Positions 16,624-25,111 are shown, numbered from the stretch's first letter. The stretch is DNA of 64,000 bases from Desulfobacteraceae bacterium (GCA_016744295.1 JADGEQ010000023.1:1-64000); one strand, 5' to 3'. The notes: generated by a model from the letters alone, not told the origin. Numbers and translations are program-made.

Positions 16624-19176
16624 CTATGTCTCCCTGGGAGGGGACTTGTCTGACAGGGGAAGCTCAATTAAGAAACAGGCTCCGCCCAGATTTGATTTTA
16701 CCAGGGCAAGTTTACCCTTGTGATCGGTGATAATTCGATGACAGAGGCTTAGGCCAATGCCGGTACTATACGCTTTGGTAGTAAAAAAAGGATCAAAAAT
16801 TTTTTCCCTTACATCCCGGGAAATTCCGGGACCGTCATCCTCAACCTGGAGAATGACTCTGTTCGTTTGATGCATGGATGAAATTTTTATGATGCCATCC
16901 GTCTTCGCCTGGAATATGGCATCGGCGGCATTATTGATAAGGTTCAGGATCACCTCTTCAATCATGTGGGGTTCTGCATAGCAGTCAGGCAGCCCCTCAT
17001 CCAGGTCATGAACAATTTGTATTTCTTTTTTATTCAAGGTAAAACGGGTCAGCTTGACGGCTTCCTTCACAGGTTCATTCACATTGATCAGGGCAAATCT
17101 GGGTTCTGTGGGTTTGGCAAAGTTCATCACTCGCTTGATTACCTGTTCTATTTTACCTGAGGCTGACCGTACGGCCAGGATGGAGGAATTAATCTTTTCT
17201 GTTTTGTCTGGATTTTTAAAATACTTTTCGATGGTCCCCATATAAATATTGATACCGGAAAGGGGATTTCGTATTTCATGGGCAATACCGGCTGCTACAT
17301 GCCCTAGAGAGGCCATCTTGTCCTGGATGGTCAACAGGTGTTCAAGTTTCTTGGCCTCTGTCGCATCGATAAAGATGAGTAAAAATGCATTTTGGTCATG
17401 GTAATCTATGGGGGTGACAATGCAGGTGACCCATGTTGTGATGTCTTGGTTATCCTGGAATTCTCTAGTGTTAAGTGATTCCCGGTGATAAAATCGAAAG
17501 GCCAGTTCAGACTGGGTTAGCACATCATTGATAAATTGTTTAAAGAAGACATTGACCTTTTCACGATCATCCCGGTGAAATCTTGGATCGGCATCTGGAT
17601 TAAGAAGATTCAAATCATTCATCAATTCCATCTGGGTTGAATTCTGATACACCACTTTATTCTTTTGTATAATGGCAATGCCGTTGGGTGAATTTTCCAC
17701 CAGATGCTGGAACCGTTTTTCACTTTTTAACATGGCTTGTTCGGCCTTTTTTCGTTGAATCAGCCGCCACATTCCATGGGCCAGAAGGTTAAGCTGCCTC
17801 AGGTCTGAGTCTGTATAATCGGTTTTTTTATTGCCCATGCCCGCCACCACAACAGCTTTGCCATGGTCGAAAATAGGCACATTCATATACCGTATGATCT
17901 GTTTTTGTGCCTCAGGCACTCCTCTCAACTTGGGATTAGATACCTGATAGTCGTTTGAAATTAAAGGTTTTCCCCTGCGCACCGCATCTCCCCAGAATCC
18001 TTTGGTTTGACCGGTAAATCCATTCCCTTGATTCTGTACCTGAAAATCCCTGCCAGACCCTGTATTCCCGGAATCCACCACATAGGTGCTACCGTCCTGG
18101 TCTTCCAGCGTCAGATAACCAAAACGACTCTGGGTCAGTTCCAGCATTTGCTGGAATGAAAACTCCACAATCTCCCGAATGGACTTGTAGGGCCTCTCGT
18201 TTAATGACAATAAGGCTTCAAGGCCGATTTCATTGAACCGCAAGGCTTCTGTACGTTGGAGCACCTGCTTTTTTAATCCCATATTCCAGAGCAAAATGGA
18301 ACCGAGGATAATAAGGACGGTTCCAGCCATTCCCAACACCGAATACCAGAAGGTATGGGTCTGGTAAAAAACAGGCGTTTCAAGCCGCACCCAGCGGTGG
18401 TAAATTTCGTTATGCTCCTCGTAGGTGATGGTCGCCAGGGTTTTTTCAATAATGCGGCTGAATATTGGCCAGTCCTTGCGGATACCCATGCCGTGGTTCA
18501 GTTCAAACCCGGTATCTCCTGCCAGGCGGAGATTGGGTATTTTTTCCTTTTCAATGGTGTACAGAGCATTTGGCAACTCTGTGATCATGGCATCCAGTTC
18601 TCCAAATGATACCTTTTGAATGCCATCTAAAGAACTTGCCACATCCACCATGGTCAGGCCGGGATACATTTCCCGAATAAACTCGCCTACCGCATAATTC
18701 TGAACCACACCGATTTTCATCCCCTGCATAAGGTTCAGTGTCAGTTTTCCCCTGCGATTCTTCTTTACAATGATAGTCGTTTTAAGATTTAAAAAGGGTG
18801 TGGACCAGGTCATAAATTTTTTCCGGTCTTCAGTTTCCTGGCCTGCACTGATCACATCAAGATTTCCGGATCTTGCATGGTGGAGCATTTCATCCCAGGA
18901 CCCTACCCTGACCTGTTTGAACTTAAAATCAAGTTTTTTTTCAATCAGACGGATGTAATCTGCTACCATGCCCTTTGGCACATTGTTTTCGCCCAGAAAA
19001 TCCATGGGCGGCCAATCCGGGGTATGGGCCAGCCGTACTTTGCCGTCATGGGCAGTCAGCCATAAGGTTTCTTCCGAAGTCAACCCGGGAACAGCCGCAT
19101 CAAGAATAGGACATATACAAAAAACAGCCCAAAAGAGGAGTAATCCAAGATGCATTATTTTCAGTTGTTGCGTCAT
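16624..19176 (-). CDS. Sensor histidine kinase with periplasmic SBP_bac_3, GAF and PAS domains
   Basis: Membrane kinase of 850 residues. A signal sequence (IMHLGLLLFWAVFCI) is followed by an amino-acid-binding-protein-like domain (about 30-265), including WPPMDFLGENNVPKGMVADYIRL. A membrane helix follows at about 275-298 (FWYSVLGMAGTVLIILGSILL). Then come a GAF domain (about 325-475), PAS (about 485-610), HisKA with the histidine in GIAHEIRNPLSG, and HATPase (VILNLINNAADAI, DDGPGIS, STGIGLSLCHRI). The last part is NtrB-like, matching its NtrC-type partner downstream. The periplasmic domain implies that a small external ligand such as an amino acid or betaine is sensed; which one cannot be read from sequence. 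It diverges from the demethylation cluster. Confidence 0.92.
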   Translation of the reverse strand: MTQQLKIMHLGLLLFWAVFCICPILDAAVPGLTSEETLWLTAHDGKVRLAHTPDWPPMDFLGENNVPKGMVADYIRLIEKKLDFKFKQVRVGSWDEMLHHARSGNLDVISAGQETEDRKKFMTWSTPFLNLKTTIIVKKNRRGKLTLNLMQGMKIGVVQNYAVGEFIREMYPGLTMVDVASSLDGIQKVSFGELDAMITELPNALYTIEKEKIPNLRLAGDTGFELNHGMGIRKDWPIFSRIIEKTLATITYEEHNEIYHRWVRLETPVFYQTHTFWYSVLGMAGTVLIILGSILLWNMGLKKQVLQRTEALRFNEIGLEALLSLNERPYKSIREIVEFSFQQMLELTQSRFGYLTLEDQDGSTYVVDSGNTGSGRDFQVQNQGNGFTGQTKGFWGDAVRRGKPLISNDYQVSNPKLRGVPEAQKQIIRYMNVPIFDHGKAVVVAGMGNKKTDYTDSDLRQLNLLAHGMWRLIQRKKAEQAMLKSEKRFQHLVENSPNGIAIIQKNKVVYQNSTQMELMNDLNLLNPDADPRFHRDDREKVNVFFKQFINDVLTQSELAFRFYHRESLNTREFQDNQDITTWVTCIVTPIDYHDQNAFLLIFIDATEAKKLEHLLTIQDKMASLGHVAAGIAHEIRNPLSGINIYMGTIEKYFKNPDKTEKINSSILAVRSASGKIEQVIKRVMNFAKPTEPRFALINVNEPVKEAVKLTRFTLNKKEIQIVHDLDEGLPDCYAEPHMIEEVILNLINNAADAIFQAKTDGIIKISSMHQTNRVILQVEDDGPGISRDVREKIFDPFFTTKAYSTGIGLSLCHRIITDHKGKLALVKSNLGGACFLIELPLSDKSPPRET

Positions 19177-19359
19177 TTCCTGCCTGTTATTTTTATCGGT
19201 TATCTGTATTGCTGATTTTGGACCGGTTTTAGCCCGGTTTCAGTTAATCCAATATTCATACCATAAATAGCCATTAATTAAAATTTTCACAAGAAAGGGT
19301 GGGGACATGATTGTTTCTTGTTTTGCCCCGGAGGAGATGAACCCGGCGCTGCCCTGGAA

Positions 19360-19379
19360 ATCTGATAATTTTATCAGAT
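19360..19379. promoter_or_regulatory. Perfect 9-bp inverted repeat, candidate activator-binding site
   Basis: ATCTGATAA and TTATCAGAT are exact inverted repeats separated by TT. The site lies about 117 bases upstream of the -24/-12 promoter at 19494, the usual distance for an enhancer bound by an NtrC-type activator, and about 185 bases from the divergent kinase start. There is no T-run, so a terminator is unlikely. Binding by the regulator at 15167-16555 is inference. Confidence 0.5.
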
Positions 19380-19493
19380 CTAAATTTTGATTATCATATT
19401 TTTATCATTTTTTCAGTGATTCCGTCTTCCCCCTCTCTTACCCATAATTATATAACTTACTAAAATAAAAAGACAAAGCGTAAATAATCTCCT

Positions 19494-19510
19494 TTGGTAC
19501 GCCTATTGCT
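19494..19510 (+). promoter_or_regulatory. Sigma-54 (-24/-12) promoter of the betaine demethylation cluster
   Basis: TTGGTACGCCTATTGCT matches the consensus TTGGCACGN4TTGCW with one change. GG is at 19496-19497 and GC at 19508-19509, with exactly 10 bases between them. Transcription would start near 19521, about 120 bases before the methyltransferase ATG. In the rest of this 464-base gap (19177-19640) I see only the inverted repeat at 19360. Confidence 0.65.
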
Positions 19511-19640
19511 ATTTAGGAACCTGACTGTCACCCAGGGGGTTGAGCCCGGGTTGGCTAACCCGTTAACGATTTTAAAATTTGTGTGCCTGAACTTGAATAA
19601 CCGCTGGCACACAAACACCAGTCCAAGGAGAAGGTATCCA

Positions 19641-21062
19641 ATGCAAAATCGAATACAGTCTTTAAACAGCGAGCAAATTCAGATTATCCACAATGCCGCC
19701 ATGCGCATTTTAAACCGCGTGGGTGTATCATTTAAAGAGCCAGAGGCCATTGCAATTTTCAAACACCACGGGTTTAAAATAGACGGCGACAAAGTTTTTT
19801 TTGAAGAGGAGCAGATCCTTAACGCCTTGGAAACCGTGCCCAGAGAATTTACCATCCAGGCCAGAAACCCGGAAAAAAACATCAGAATCGGCGGAGAGCA
19901 CTTTGCATTCGGCCCGGGATGGGCAGCCCCCTTTGTTATAGACACTGATGGAACCCGCCGCACCGGAACCCTTACAGACCAGGAAAATTTTTGCAAACTG
20001 GTCCAGACCTCTCCCTATCTTGACCTGGTTGGAGGTTCCATGGCCATTCCGGCGGAGCTTTCACCGAAAAGGGCTGCTACCAAAATGCTTCAAGCCTGCA
20101 TTACACTCACAGATATGCCGATGGTTTCAAATCCTTGTACCCGTGAAAATGGCCGGGAGATGGCAGAGATGGCATCCATTGTTTGGGGACAGAATGTAGC
20201 AGACCTTGCGCATCCAATTTCCATTGTTTCGGTAAATCCCTTGTCGCCCTTGTCCTACGCCGACGATACCCTCCAAGGGCTGATCGAATTTGCCAAACAA
20301 GGCCAGGCCCTTCTCATTTCATCCATGGTTCTGGCAGGCATCACCGGCCCCATTAATATTGCCGGTACCGCTGCTCTTGAGATGGCGGAAAGCCTTTCAG
20401 GTATCGTTCTGGCCCAGTTGATCTCCCCCGGAATTCCCTGTGTCTGCGGCGGAACATCCTGTGCCTCGGACATGCGCACCGGCGGCGTCAGTTTAGGAGG
20501 GCCCGAGTCCCTCCAGTTGACGGGTATTGCCACACAGATGGCTGCCCATTACAAACTTCCCTGCCGGTACGGCGGCAACCTCACCGATTCCTATTCCATC
20601 AATGCCCAGTCCGGTATTGAGTCGGCTCTGCTCATGGCAACCCCGGTATTGTCCGGTGCCCATTTTATTCACCAATCCTGCGGTATCATGGGGGCTTATG
20701 CGGCTGTGAGTTTTGAAAAATTTGTCATAGATGAAGAAGTTTGCGGCATGCTCAAACAGGCGGTGCGTCCCCTGGAAATCTCAGAAGAAAGTATTGGCCT
20801 AGACCTTATTGAACGTGTGGGTATCGGCGGAAGTTATATGGTACAGCCGGAAACCGCCATGAACTGCCGGACAGCCTTTTTCCCAGCCCAACTGTCCCGG
20901 AAAGGCACCTATGAAGACTGGGAGACTAAAGAAAATGGGAATATCACGACCAGGGCAGCCGCCCATGTCAGGGACCGGATTGAGGCTTATGAAAAACCAG
21001 ACATGGATCCGGGAACAGAAAAGGATCTTGCTGCCTATGTTACCTCAAAAATAGGTGCCTGA
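19641..21062 (+). CDS. MttB-family corrinoid methyltransferase without pyrrolysine, betaine-type
   Basis: Transfers a methyl group from a quaternary amine to a corrinoid protein. The family includes pyrrolysine-dependent trimethylamine methyltransferase MttB and non-pyrrolysine relatives acting on glycine betaine (MtgB), proline betaine, carnitine or butyrobetaine. This frame has no internal TAG over its 473 codons, so it belongs to the second kind. Recognisable parts are HNAAMRILNRVGVSF near the N-terminus, the central VLAGITGPINIAGTAALEMAE and GGTSCASDMRTGG, and the C-terminal HQSCGIMGAYAAVSFEKFV. The start at 19641 has AAGGAGAAGG nearby and fits family length; the open frame further upstream overlaps the promoter. 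A BCCT transporter, GcvT-like protein and corrinoid protein follow. The substrate is most likely a betaine, but not proven. Confidence 0.88.
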   Translation: MQNRIQSLNSEQIQIIHNAAMRILNRVGVSFKEPEAIAIFKHHGFKIDGDKVFFEEEQILNALETVPREFTIQARNPEKNIRIGGEHFAFGPGWAAPFVIDTDGTRRTGTLTDQENFCKLVQTSPYLDLVGGSMAIPAELSPKRAATKMLQACITLTDMPMVSNPCTRENGREMAEMASIVWGQNVADLAHPISIVSVNPLSPLSYADDTLQGLIEFAKQGQALLISSMVLAGITGPINIAGTAALEMAESLSGIVLAQLISPGIPCVCGGTSCASDMRTGGVSLGGPESLQLTGIATQMAAHYKLPCRYGGNLTDSYSINAQSGIESALLMATPVLSGAHFIHQSCGIMGAYAAVSFEKFVIDEEVCGMLKQAVRPLEISEESIGLDLIERVGIGGSYMVQPETAMNCRTAFFPAQLSRKGTYEDWETKENGNITTRAAAHVRDRIEAYEKPDMDPGTEKDLAAYVTSKIGA

Positions 21063-21098
21063 ATACACGGGTACTATTAAATAAAAAAAGGAAAAACC

Positions 21099-22658
21099 AT
21101 GAGTGCTGAAAGTAAGTTGCATCAATTGTTTGGAAAAGAATTGGATTTAAACGTTTTTTACCTGGTCATCGCCTTGACCGTTCCCTTTGTCTTCATGGGA
21201 CTTTTTATGCCTGAACAGATGGCCAAAGTCAGTAACGCCATGGTCGGCGCCATCTGCAGAACCCTTCAGTCCACCTACCTCCTCGGGGTTACAGGCTTCC
21301 TGGTATTCTGCCTGGCCCTGGCATTTTCCCCCTGGGGAAAAATAAAACTGGGAGCTGATAACGAAACTCCTGAGTTTTCAACCATGAGCTGGTTTTCCAT
21401 GCTCTTTTCCGCAGGGATGGGTATCGGCCTGCTGTTTTGGTCCATTGCCGAGCCCATGAGCCATATGGCCAGTCCTCCCATGGGCGAAGCCGGCACGGCA
21501 GCGGCTGCAAATCTTGCCCAGGAAATTTATTTTTTCCACTGGGGATTCCATGCCTGGGCTATATATGCTGTGGTCGGTCTTATCATGGGCTACTTCCAGT
21601 TCAGGCAGAATCGGGGTGCTTTGATCTCCGGCTGCCTGGTTCCTATTTTCGGGGAAAAGCTCTGTAACGGAATGTTTGGTAAAATCATTGATACCTTTGC
21701 GGTGTGGGCCACCCTCTTTGGTGTGGTCACAGGCCTTGGTACCGGTGCCATGCAGATGACCGGCGGATTGTCATACCTATTCGGTTTTGCCAATACTCCC
21801 TTTGCCGTGGCAGTGGTCATAACATTTATTACAATCTGTTTTGTGATTTCCGCCATAACCGGTATTGGAAAAGGTATCCGGTATCTTTCACTGCTCAACA
21901 TTGTTCTGATGGCCATTCTTTTCTTATTTTTCCTGTTTTTCGGCCCCACCGCCTTTTTATTTAAAAACTTCGGCGTAACCATGGGCGCTTATCTCATGGA
22001 TCTCCCTAAACTCTCTTTTTCCACTGTCCTTTTTGACAATATAAACTGGACCAGGGGATGGACTGTATTTTACTGGGCCTTCTGGATTGCATGGGCTCCC
22101 TTTGTGGGCGGATTCATCGCCAGAATTTCCAGGGGCAGAAGCATCCGGGAATTTGTATTCATGGTATTGATCTCACCTGCGATTTTTTCTTTTATCTTTT
22201 CCTCTGTTCTTGGAGGCACAGGCATTTACCTGGATTTATTCGAAGGCACAGCCATCGGTAAAGTGGCCCTGGAATTGGCATTATATGAAACCTTGAAAAA
22301 TATGCCTTTTACCACCCTCATGTCAATTGTTGGGGTTCTATTGGCCACCTCTTTTGTGGTCACATCCGCAGATTCAGCCACTTATGTGATGGCCCGTCTG
22401 TGCACCAAGGGCAAGGAAGTTTCTGATCCCAAAGCCTCTACCCGGCTCATCGTCCTCTGGGGGGTTTTGTTGGGTGTTCTGACTATCGGGTTCAGCTTTT
22501 CCGGCGGCCTTAACGGGTTAAAGGCAGCCACCATTATCGGGTCGGTTCCGTTTATCATGATCATGTTTTTATGCATTGCTTCCCTGATCATTGCTTTGGT
22601 GAAAGAAAAAACAGCCGTTTCCGATTCTGTTGTGGCTGAACCGTCAGCACTAAAATAA
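21099..22658 (+). CDS. BCCT-family betaine/carnitine/choline transporter
   Basis: Inner-membrane carrier of quaternary ammonium compounds, 519 residues with about 12 membrane helices. The BCCT signature region is visible: MSWFSMLFSAGMGIGLLFWSIAEPMSH (helix 3) and the tryptophan-rich WTVFYWAFWIAWAPFVGGFIARISRGR (helix 8). The glycine-rich GMGIGLLFW points to sodium- or proton-coupled transport by family knowledge. The N- and C-terminal tails are short, suggesting a catabolic importer rather than an osmosensing one. It lies 36 bases after the methyltransferase gene with its own AAGGAA site, so it probably supplies that enzyme's substrate. Confidence 0.93.
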   Translation: MSAESKLHQLFGKELDLNVFYLVIALTVPFVFMGLFMPEQMAKVSNAMVGAICRTLQSTYLLGVTGFLVFCLALAFSPWGKIKLGADNETPEFSTMSWFSMLFSAGMGIGLLFWSIAEPMSHMASPPMGEAGTAAAANLAQEIYFFHWGFHAWAIYAVVGLIMGYFQFRQNRGALISGCLVPIFGEKLCNGMFGKIIDTFAVWATLFGVVTGLGTGAMQMTGGLSYLFGFANTPFAVAVVITFITICFVISAITGIGKGIRYLSLLNIVLMAILFLFFLFFGPTAFLFKNFGVTMGAYLMDLPKLSFSTVLFDNINWTRGWTVFYWAFWIAWAPFVGGFIARISRGRSIREFVFMVLISPAIFSFIFSSVLGGTGIYLDLFEGTAIGKVALELALYETLKNMPFTTLMSIVGVLLATSFVVTSADSATYVMARLCTKGKEVSDPKASTRLIVLWGVLLGVLTIGFSFSGGLNGLKAATIIGSVPFIMIMFLCIASLIIALVKEKTAVSDSVVAEPSALK

Positions 22659-22664
22659 TCGATT

Positions 22665-22709
22665 CGCCACCTTTAACTTCATCGTGTTGTTAAGGGCGGT
22701 TTCGTTTTT
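22665..22709 (+). terminator. Weak hairpin with T-tract between transporter and GcvT-like genes
   Basis: An imperfect stem pairs CGCCACCTTTAAC (from 22665) with GTTAAGGGCGG (22689-22699) and is followed by TTTCGTTTTT. It may reduce read-through from the methyltransferase/transporter part into the GcvT-like gene. No separate promoter could be identified after it, so partial termination is the likelier reading. Confidence 0.4.
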
Positions 22710-22761
22710 ACTAGAAATGTAAATTAAGATAACAGTACCATATGATCTACAGGAGACAAAA

Positions 22762-23865
22762 ATGACTAAAATAACAAGAGCTTCAGCACTGACTGCCCGC
22801 CATAAGGACTTGGGAGGAAAATTCGAAGAATACATCCGTATGGGCGTACCCATGACCTACAACACCAATCCTCTTGATGAGCATGATGCCGTTCGGGATA
22901 GGGCAGGAATGTACGACTTTACCGCTTTTTTAAAGTATCGTGTGAAAGGCCCGGATGCTGCTGCTGTACTGAATCATGCTATGACCTATGATATAACAAA
23001 GGTAAAGCCAGGTCAGTCAAAATATGGCCCCTTTCTCAGAGAAACCGGCGTGATTTGTGATGACGGCATCACTTTTAATCTGGGCAATGACGAGTACATG
23101 GTGGTACATGGAGACGGCTGCGCAATGAGGATGGCCCAATTGTCTGCAGAAGGAATGGATGCTACAGTTGAATACGAAGGGGGTCTTCACCTGATCTCCC
23201 TGCAGGGACCCGCGGCACTCGAACTTCTGGATCAGCACACGCCCATCGATCTGCCTGCCATGAGATATTTTCACCATCAGGAGACAGAAGTATTCGGCTG
23301 CCCATGCCTGCTGTCCAGAACAGGATTTTCAGGTGAACGGGGATATGAAATATTTGTAGATCCTCATCTGGCATGCGACGTCTGGGATAATATCCTTGAG
23401 CACGGAAAAAACTTGGGAATCATGCCCTGTTCCATTAACAGCATATTTCCCATCAGAATGGAAGCTGCGCTTCTTTGGCGCCGATTCGACCTTATGGAAA
23501 ACACACCATGGGAAGTTAACATGAACTGGTGTTTTGACCGCAATAAAGAGGATTTTCGGGGGAAGGACGCTGCTCTGGCTGCTGAAGGAAAAGAGCGGTT
23601 TAAGCTGCGCGGGATTGAGGCGGATATCGATTACGCCCTTGCAGGCGGAGAAAAGCTGATGATCAGCGGCAATGAAGTGGGCATGGTAAATGATAAACCG
23701 GCATATTCTCATCGGTTGAAAAAATCATTGGCACTGGTACGCTTAAATCCCGAAGTTGCGACCATCGGTACAAAGTTGGACGTTATCGGTAAAGAAGGTT
23801 CCTGCACGGCGATTGTTGTGAAATTTCCTGCATATGATACCGGTAAATCACGCACGCATCAATAG
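22762..23865 (+). CDS. GcvT-like (aminomethyltransferase/DmdA family) folate-dependent protein
   Basis: A 367-residue protein of the GcvT family, which includes glycine-cleavage T protein and DMSP demethylase DmdA and usually moves one-carbon units to tetrahydrofolate. Visible family blocks: DEHDAVRDRAGMYDFTAF, KGPDAAAVLNHAMTYDI, LHLISLQGPAALELL, SRTGFSGERGYEIFV and GKDAALAAEG. GcvH, GcvP and other glycine-cleavage genes are absent nearby, so this is not the normal T protein locus. In the cluster it occupies the place of the MtrH-like methylcorrinoid:folate methyltransferase known from glycine betaine systems. It may accept the methyl group for folate or demethylate the dimethylated product. 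CAGGAG precedes the ATG. Confidence 0.82.
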   Translation: MTKITRASALTARHKDLGGKFEEYIRMGVPMTYNTNPLDEHDAVRDRAGMYDFTAFLKYRVKGPDAAAVLNHAMTYDITKVKPGQSKYGPFLRETGVICDDGITFNLGNDEYMVVHGDGCAMRMAQLSAEGMDATVEYEGGLHLISLQGPAALELLDQHTPIDLPAMRYFHHQETEVFGCPCLLSRTGFSGERGYEIFVDPHLACDVWDNILEHGKNLGIMPCSINSIFPIRMEAALLWRRFDLMENTPWEVNMNWCFDRNKEDFRGKDAALAAEGKERFKLRGIEADIDYALAGGEKLMISGNEVGMVNDKPAYSHRLKKSLALVRLNPEVATIGTKLDVIGKEGSCTAIVVKFPAYDTGKSRTHQ

Positions 23866-23897
23866 ACAAGAACGATAAGAAGACAAGAACGATAAGA
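23864..23897 (+). repeat. Exact 17-bp tandem duplication at the end of the GcvT-like gene
   Basis: AGACAAGAACGATAAGA occurs at 23864-23880 and again at 23881-23897 with no spacer. The first copy includes the last two bases of the TAG stop. It lengthens the gap before the corrinoid gene and looks like a recent replication slip. Confidence 0.75.
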
Positions 23898-23964
23898 AAG
23901 ACGAAAAAAGGGGCAATTAATGATTCCTAACCTCATACATTAGACAAAAAATGTCAGGAATTTC

Positions 23965-24042
23965 GGGTCATCTGCAAGGCGCATTAAAGGCTTGGTACGA
24001 TACATAGGTATTTGGCCTTTGATGCAACCCGGTAGATGGCCC
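23965..24042. repeat. 78-bp imperfect palindrome between GcvT-like and corrinoid genes
   Basis: The outer arms GGGTCATCT / AGATGGCCC and inner arms GCATTAAAGGC / GCCTTTGATGC line up as one long inverted repeat with one bulge and several G-U-compatible changes. About 24 of 34 arm positions pair. It could be an mRNA stabilising or processing hairpin ahead of the corrinoid gene, or a small dispersed palindromic element. No coding potential is seen in this 239-base gap (23866-24104). Confidence 0.65.
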
Positions 24043-24104
24043 AAAAGACAAACAATTTCGTTTAATTTAGGCTTAACATGCCTGAAAATAAATAAGGAAA
24101 AAAA

Positions 24105-24737
24105 ATGACTGATTTTAATTCAATGATAGATGCTTTGGTCGCCTGTGATACTAACCGAGTAACCGAACTTGTCAACGCCGCCATCACTGACGGCACGGCA
24201 GCCAGCGATATTCTCAACAACGGCCTCATCGCCGGCATGGACATTGTGGGTGAAAAAATGGAAAACGGTGACATGTTTATCCCTGAAGTTCTCATGGCAG
24301 CCAGGGCCATGGGAGACTGCGTAGCCGTCCTGAAACCCCTTCTGGGAGAAGGTGAGTCCGCCACCGGTGCCTCTGTTCTTATCGGTACGGTCAAGGGCGA
24401 CCTCCATGACATCGGTAAAAACCTGGTGGCCATGATGATGGAAAGCGCCGGCATGGAAGTTCACAATATTGGCGTGGACATTGCTCCCGAAGCGTTTGTG
24501 GCCATGATCAAGGAAAAAAATGCCCAGATCGTCTGTTTATCAGCTCTTTTGACCACCACCATGCCCATGATGAAACAAACCGTGGACGCCATTGTGGAAA
24601 GCGGTCTCAGGGACCAGGTCAAAATTCTTGTTGGGGGAGCCCCCGTCACCCAGGCCTTTGCCCAAGAGATCGGAGCAGACGGGTTTGCCGCCGACGCCGG
24701 TGCTGCATCCAAACTTGCCAAATCCCTTGTAAATTAG
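24105..24737 (+). CDS. Corrinoid (B12-binding) protein of MtgC/MttC type
   Basis: Small carrier whose cobamide accepts the methyl group from the MttB-family enzyme. It has 210 residues: an N-terminal helical cap domain (about 1-85) and a B12-binding Rossmann domain (about 90-205). The base-off motif GDLHDIGKNLV supplies the lower-ligand histidine, followed by VCLSALLTTTMPMM and KILVGGAPVTQAFAQEIGADGFAADA. The length and motifs are typical of the MtaC/MttC/MtgC group. AAGGAA lies before the ATG. No RamA-type reductive activator gene is present in the window, so that function must be encoded elsewhere. Confidence 0.95.
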   Translation: MTDFNSMIDALVACDTNRVTELVNAAITDGTAASDILNNGLIAGMDIVGEKMENGDMFIPEVLMAARAMGDCVAVLKPLLGEGESATGASVLIGTVKGDLHDIGKNLVAMMMESAGMEVHNIGVDIAPEAFVAMIKEKNAQIVCLSALLTTTMPMMKQTVDAIVESGLRDQVKILVGGAPVTQAFAQEIGADGFAADAGAASKLAKSLVN

Positions 24738-24835
24738 ACCGGATTAATTAAACAGGACAACAAAAGGAGAGACCCTGTTTGAAGCAATAGGCGAATGAAT
24801 CAATACCGCCAGAAAACGTATCCAGACAGCCTGTG

Positions 24836-24957
24836 GCTGTCCTGGAAACGAGTTCGTGCTGGGAATATTGTGGCATATCGGGGCAACTGCAGATTGTAGA
24901 GCCGGTATATTCATTCCCTGTCTGTATAGTCTTTTGCGGAAGCAGGGGTTAAAATAA
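24836..24957 (+). pseudogene. Decayed C-terminal remnant of an NtrC-type regulator
   Basis: One frame reads CPGNEFVL, about 20 further residues, then AGIFIPCLYSLLRKQGLK and a stop. This resembles WPGNVREL and the terminal AGLSISRLYSLLREHGL of the regulator at 13567-14982, but with most of the linker missing and a TGA a little upstream. I read it as a relic of a sigma-54 activator gene, deleted in the middle and lacking its receiver and ATPase parts. The remaining 24738-25111 gap holds a 7-bp inverted repeat (24750-24780) and a sigma-70-type promoter. Confidence 0.55.
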
Positions 24958-25026
24958 AATACCAAGATTGTGTTTGGAATAGTGCATGAGAATAAAATTC
25001 TTTTTTTAGAATAAGGGTTTCCCTGA

Positions 25027-25055
25027 TTGACGTTAATCCCTGTTTGTCCTATAGA
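25027..25055 (+). promoter_or_regulatory. Sigma-70-type promoter of the unknown membrane protein gene
   Basis: TTGACG at 25027-25032 and TATAGA at 25050-25055 are separated by 17 bases. Transcription would begin about 50 bases before the ATG at 25112, which has AAAGGAG upstream. This suggests the membrane protein gene is its own unit, not part of the demethylation operon. Confidence 0.6.
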
Positions 25056-25111
25056 ATTGGTATGAAAAAAAAGTTATACGGGTCCAATTTGCAAACAAAG
25101 GAGATCCTCCA

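Noticed and set aside
19602..19619. TGGCAC before the MttB-family gene as a second sigma-54 promoter
   Set aside because: The -24 half matches, but no TTGC follows at the required spacing, and it lies too close to the ribosome site.
19494..19640. Longer frame giving 49 extra residues on the MttB-family protein
   Set aside because: It begins inside the -24/-12 promoter, has no ribosome site, and the extension does not fit the family length.
19641..21062. Pyrrolysine-containing trimethylamine methyltransferase
   Set aside because: No in-frame TAG interrupts the gene and no pyl genes are in the window, so the non-pyrrolysine group fits.
22762..23865. Glycine-cleavage T protein (GcvT) proper
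   Set aside because: No gcvH, gcvP or lpd gene is nearby, and the neighbours form a corrinoid methyltransferase cluster.
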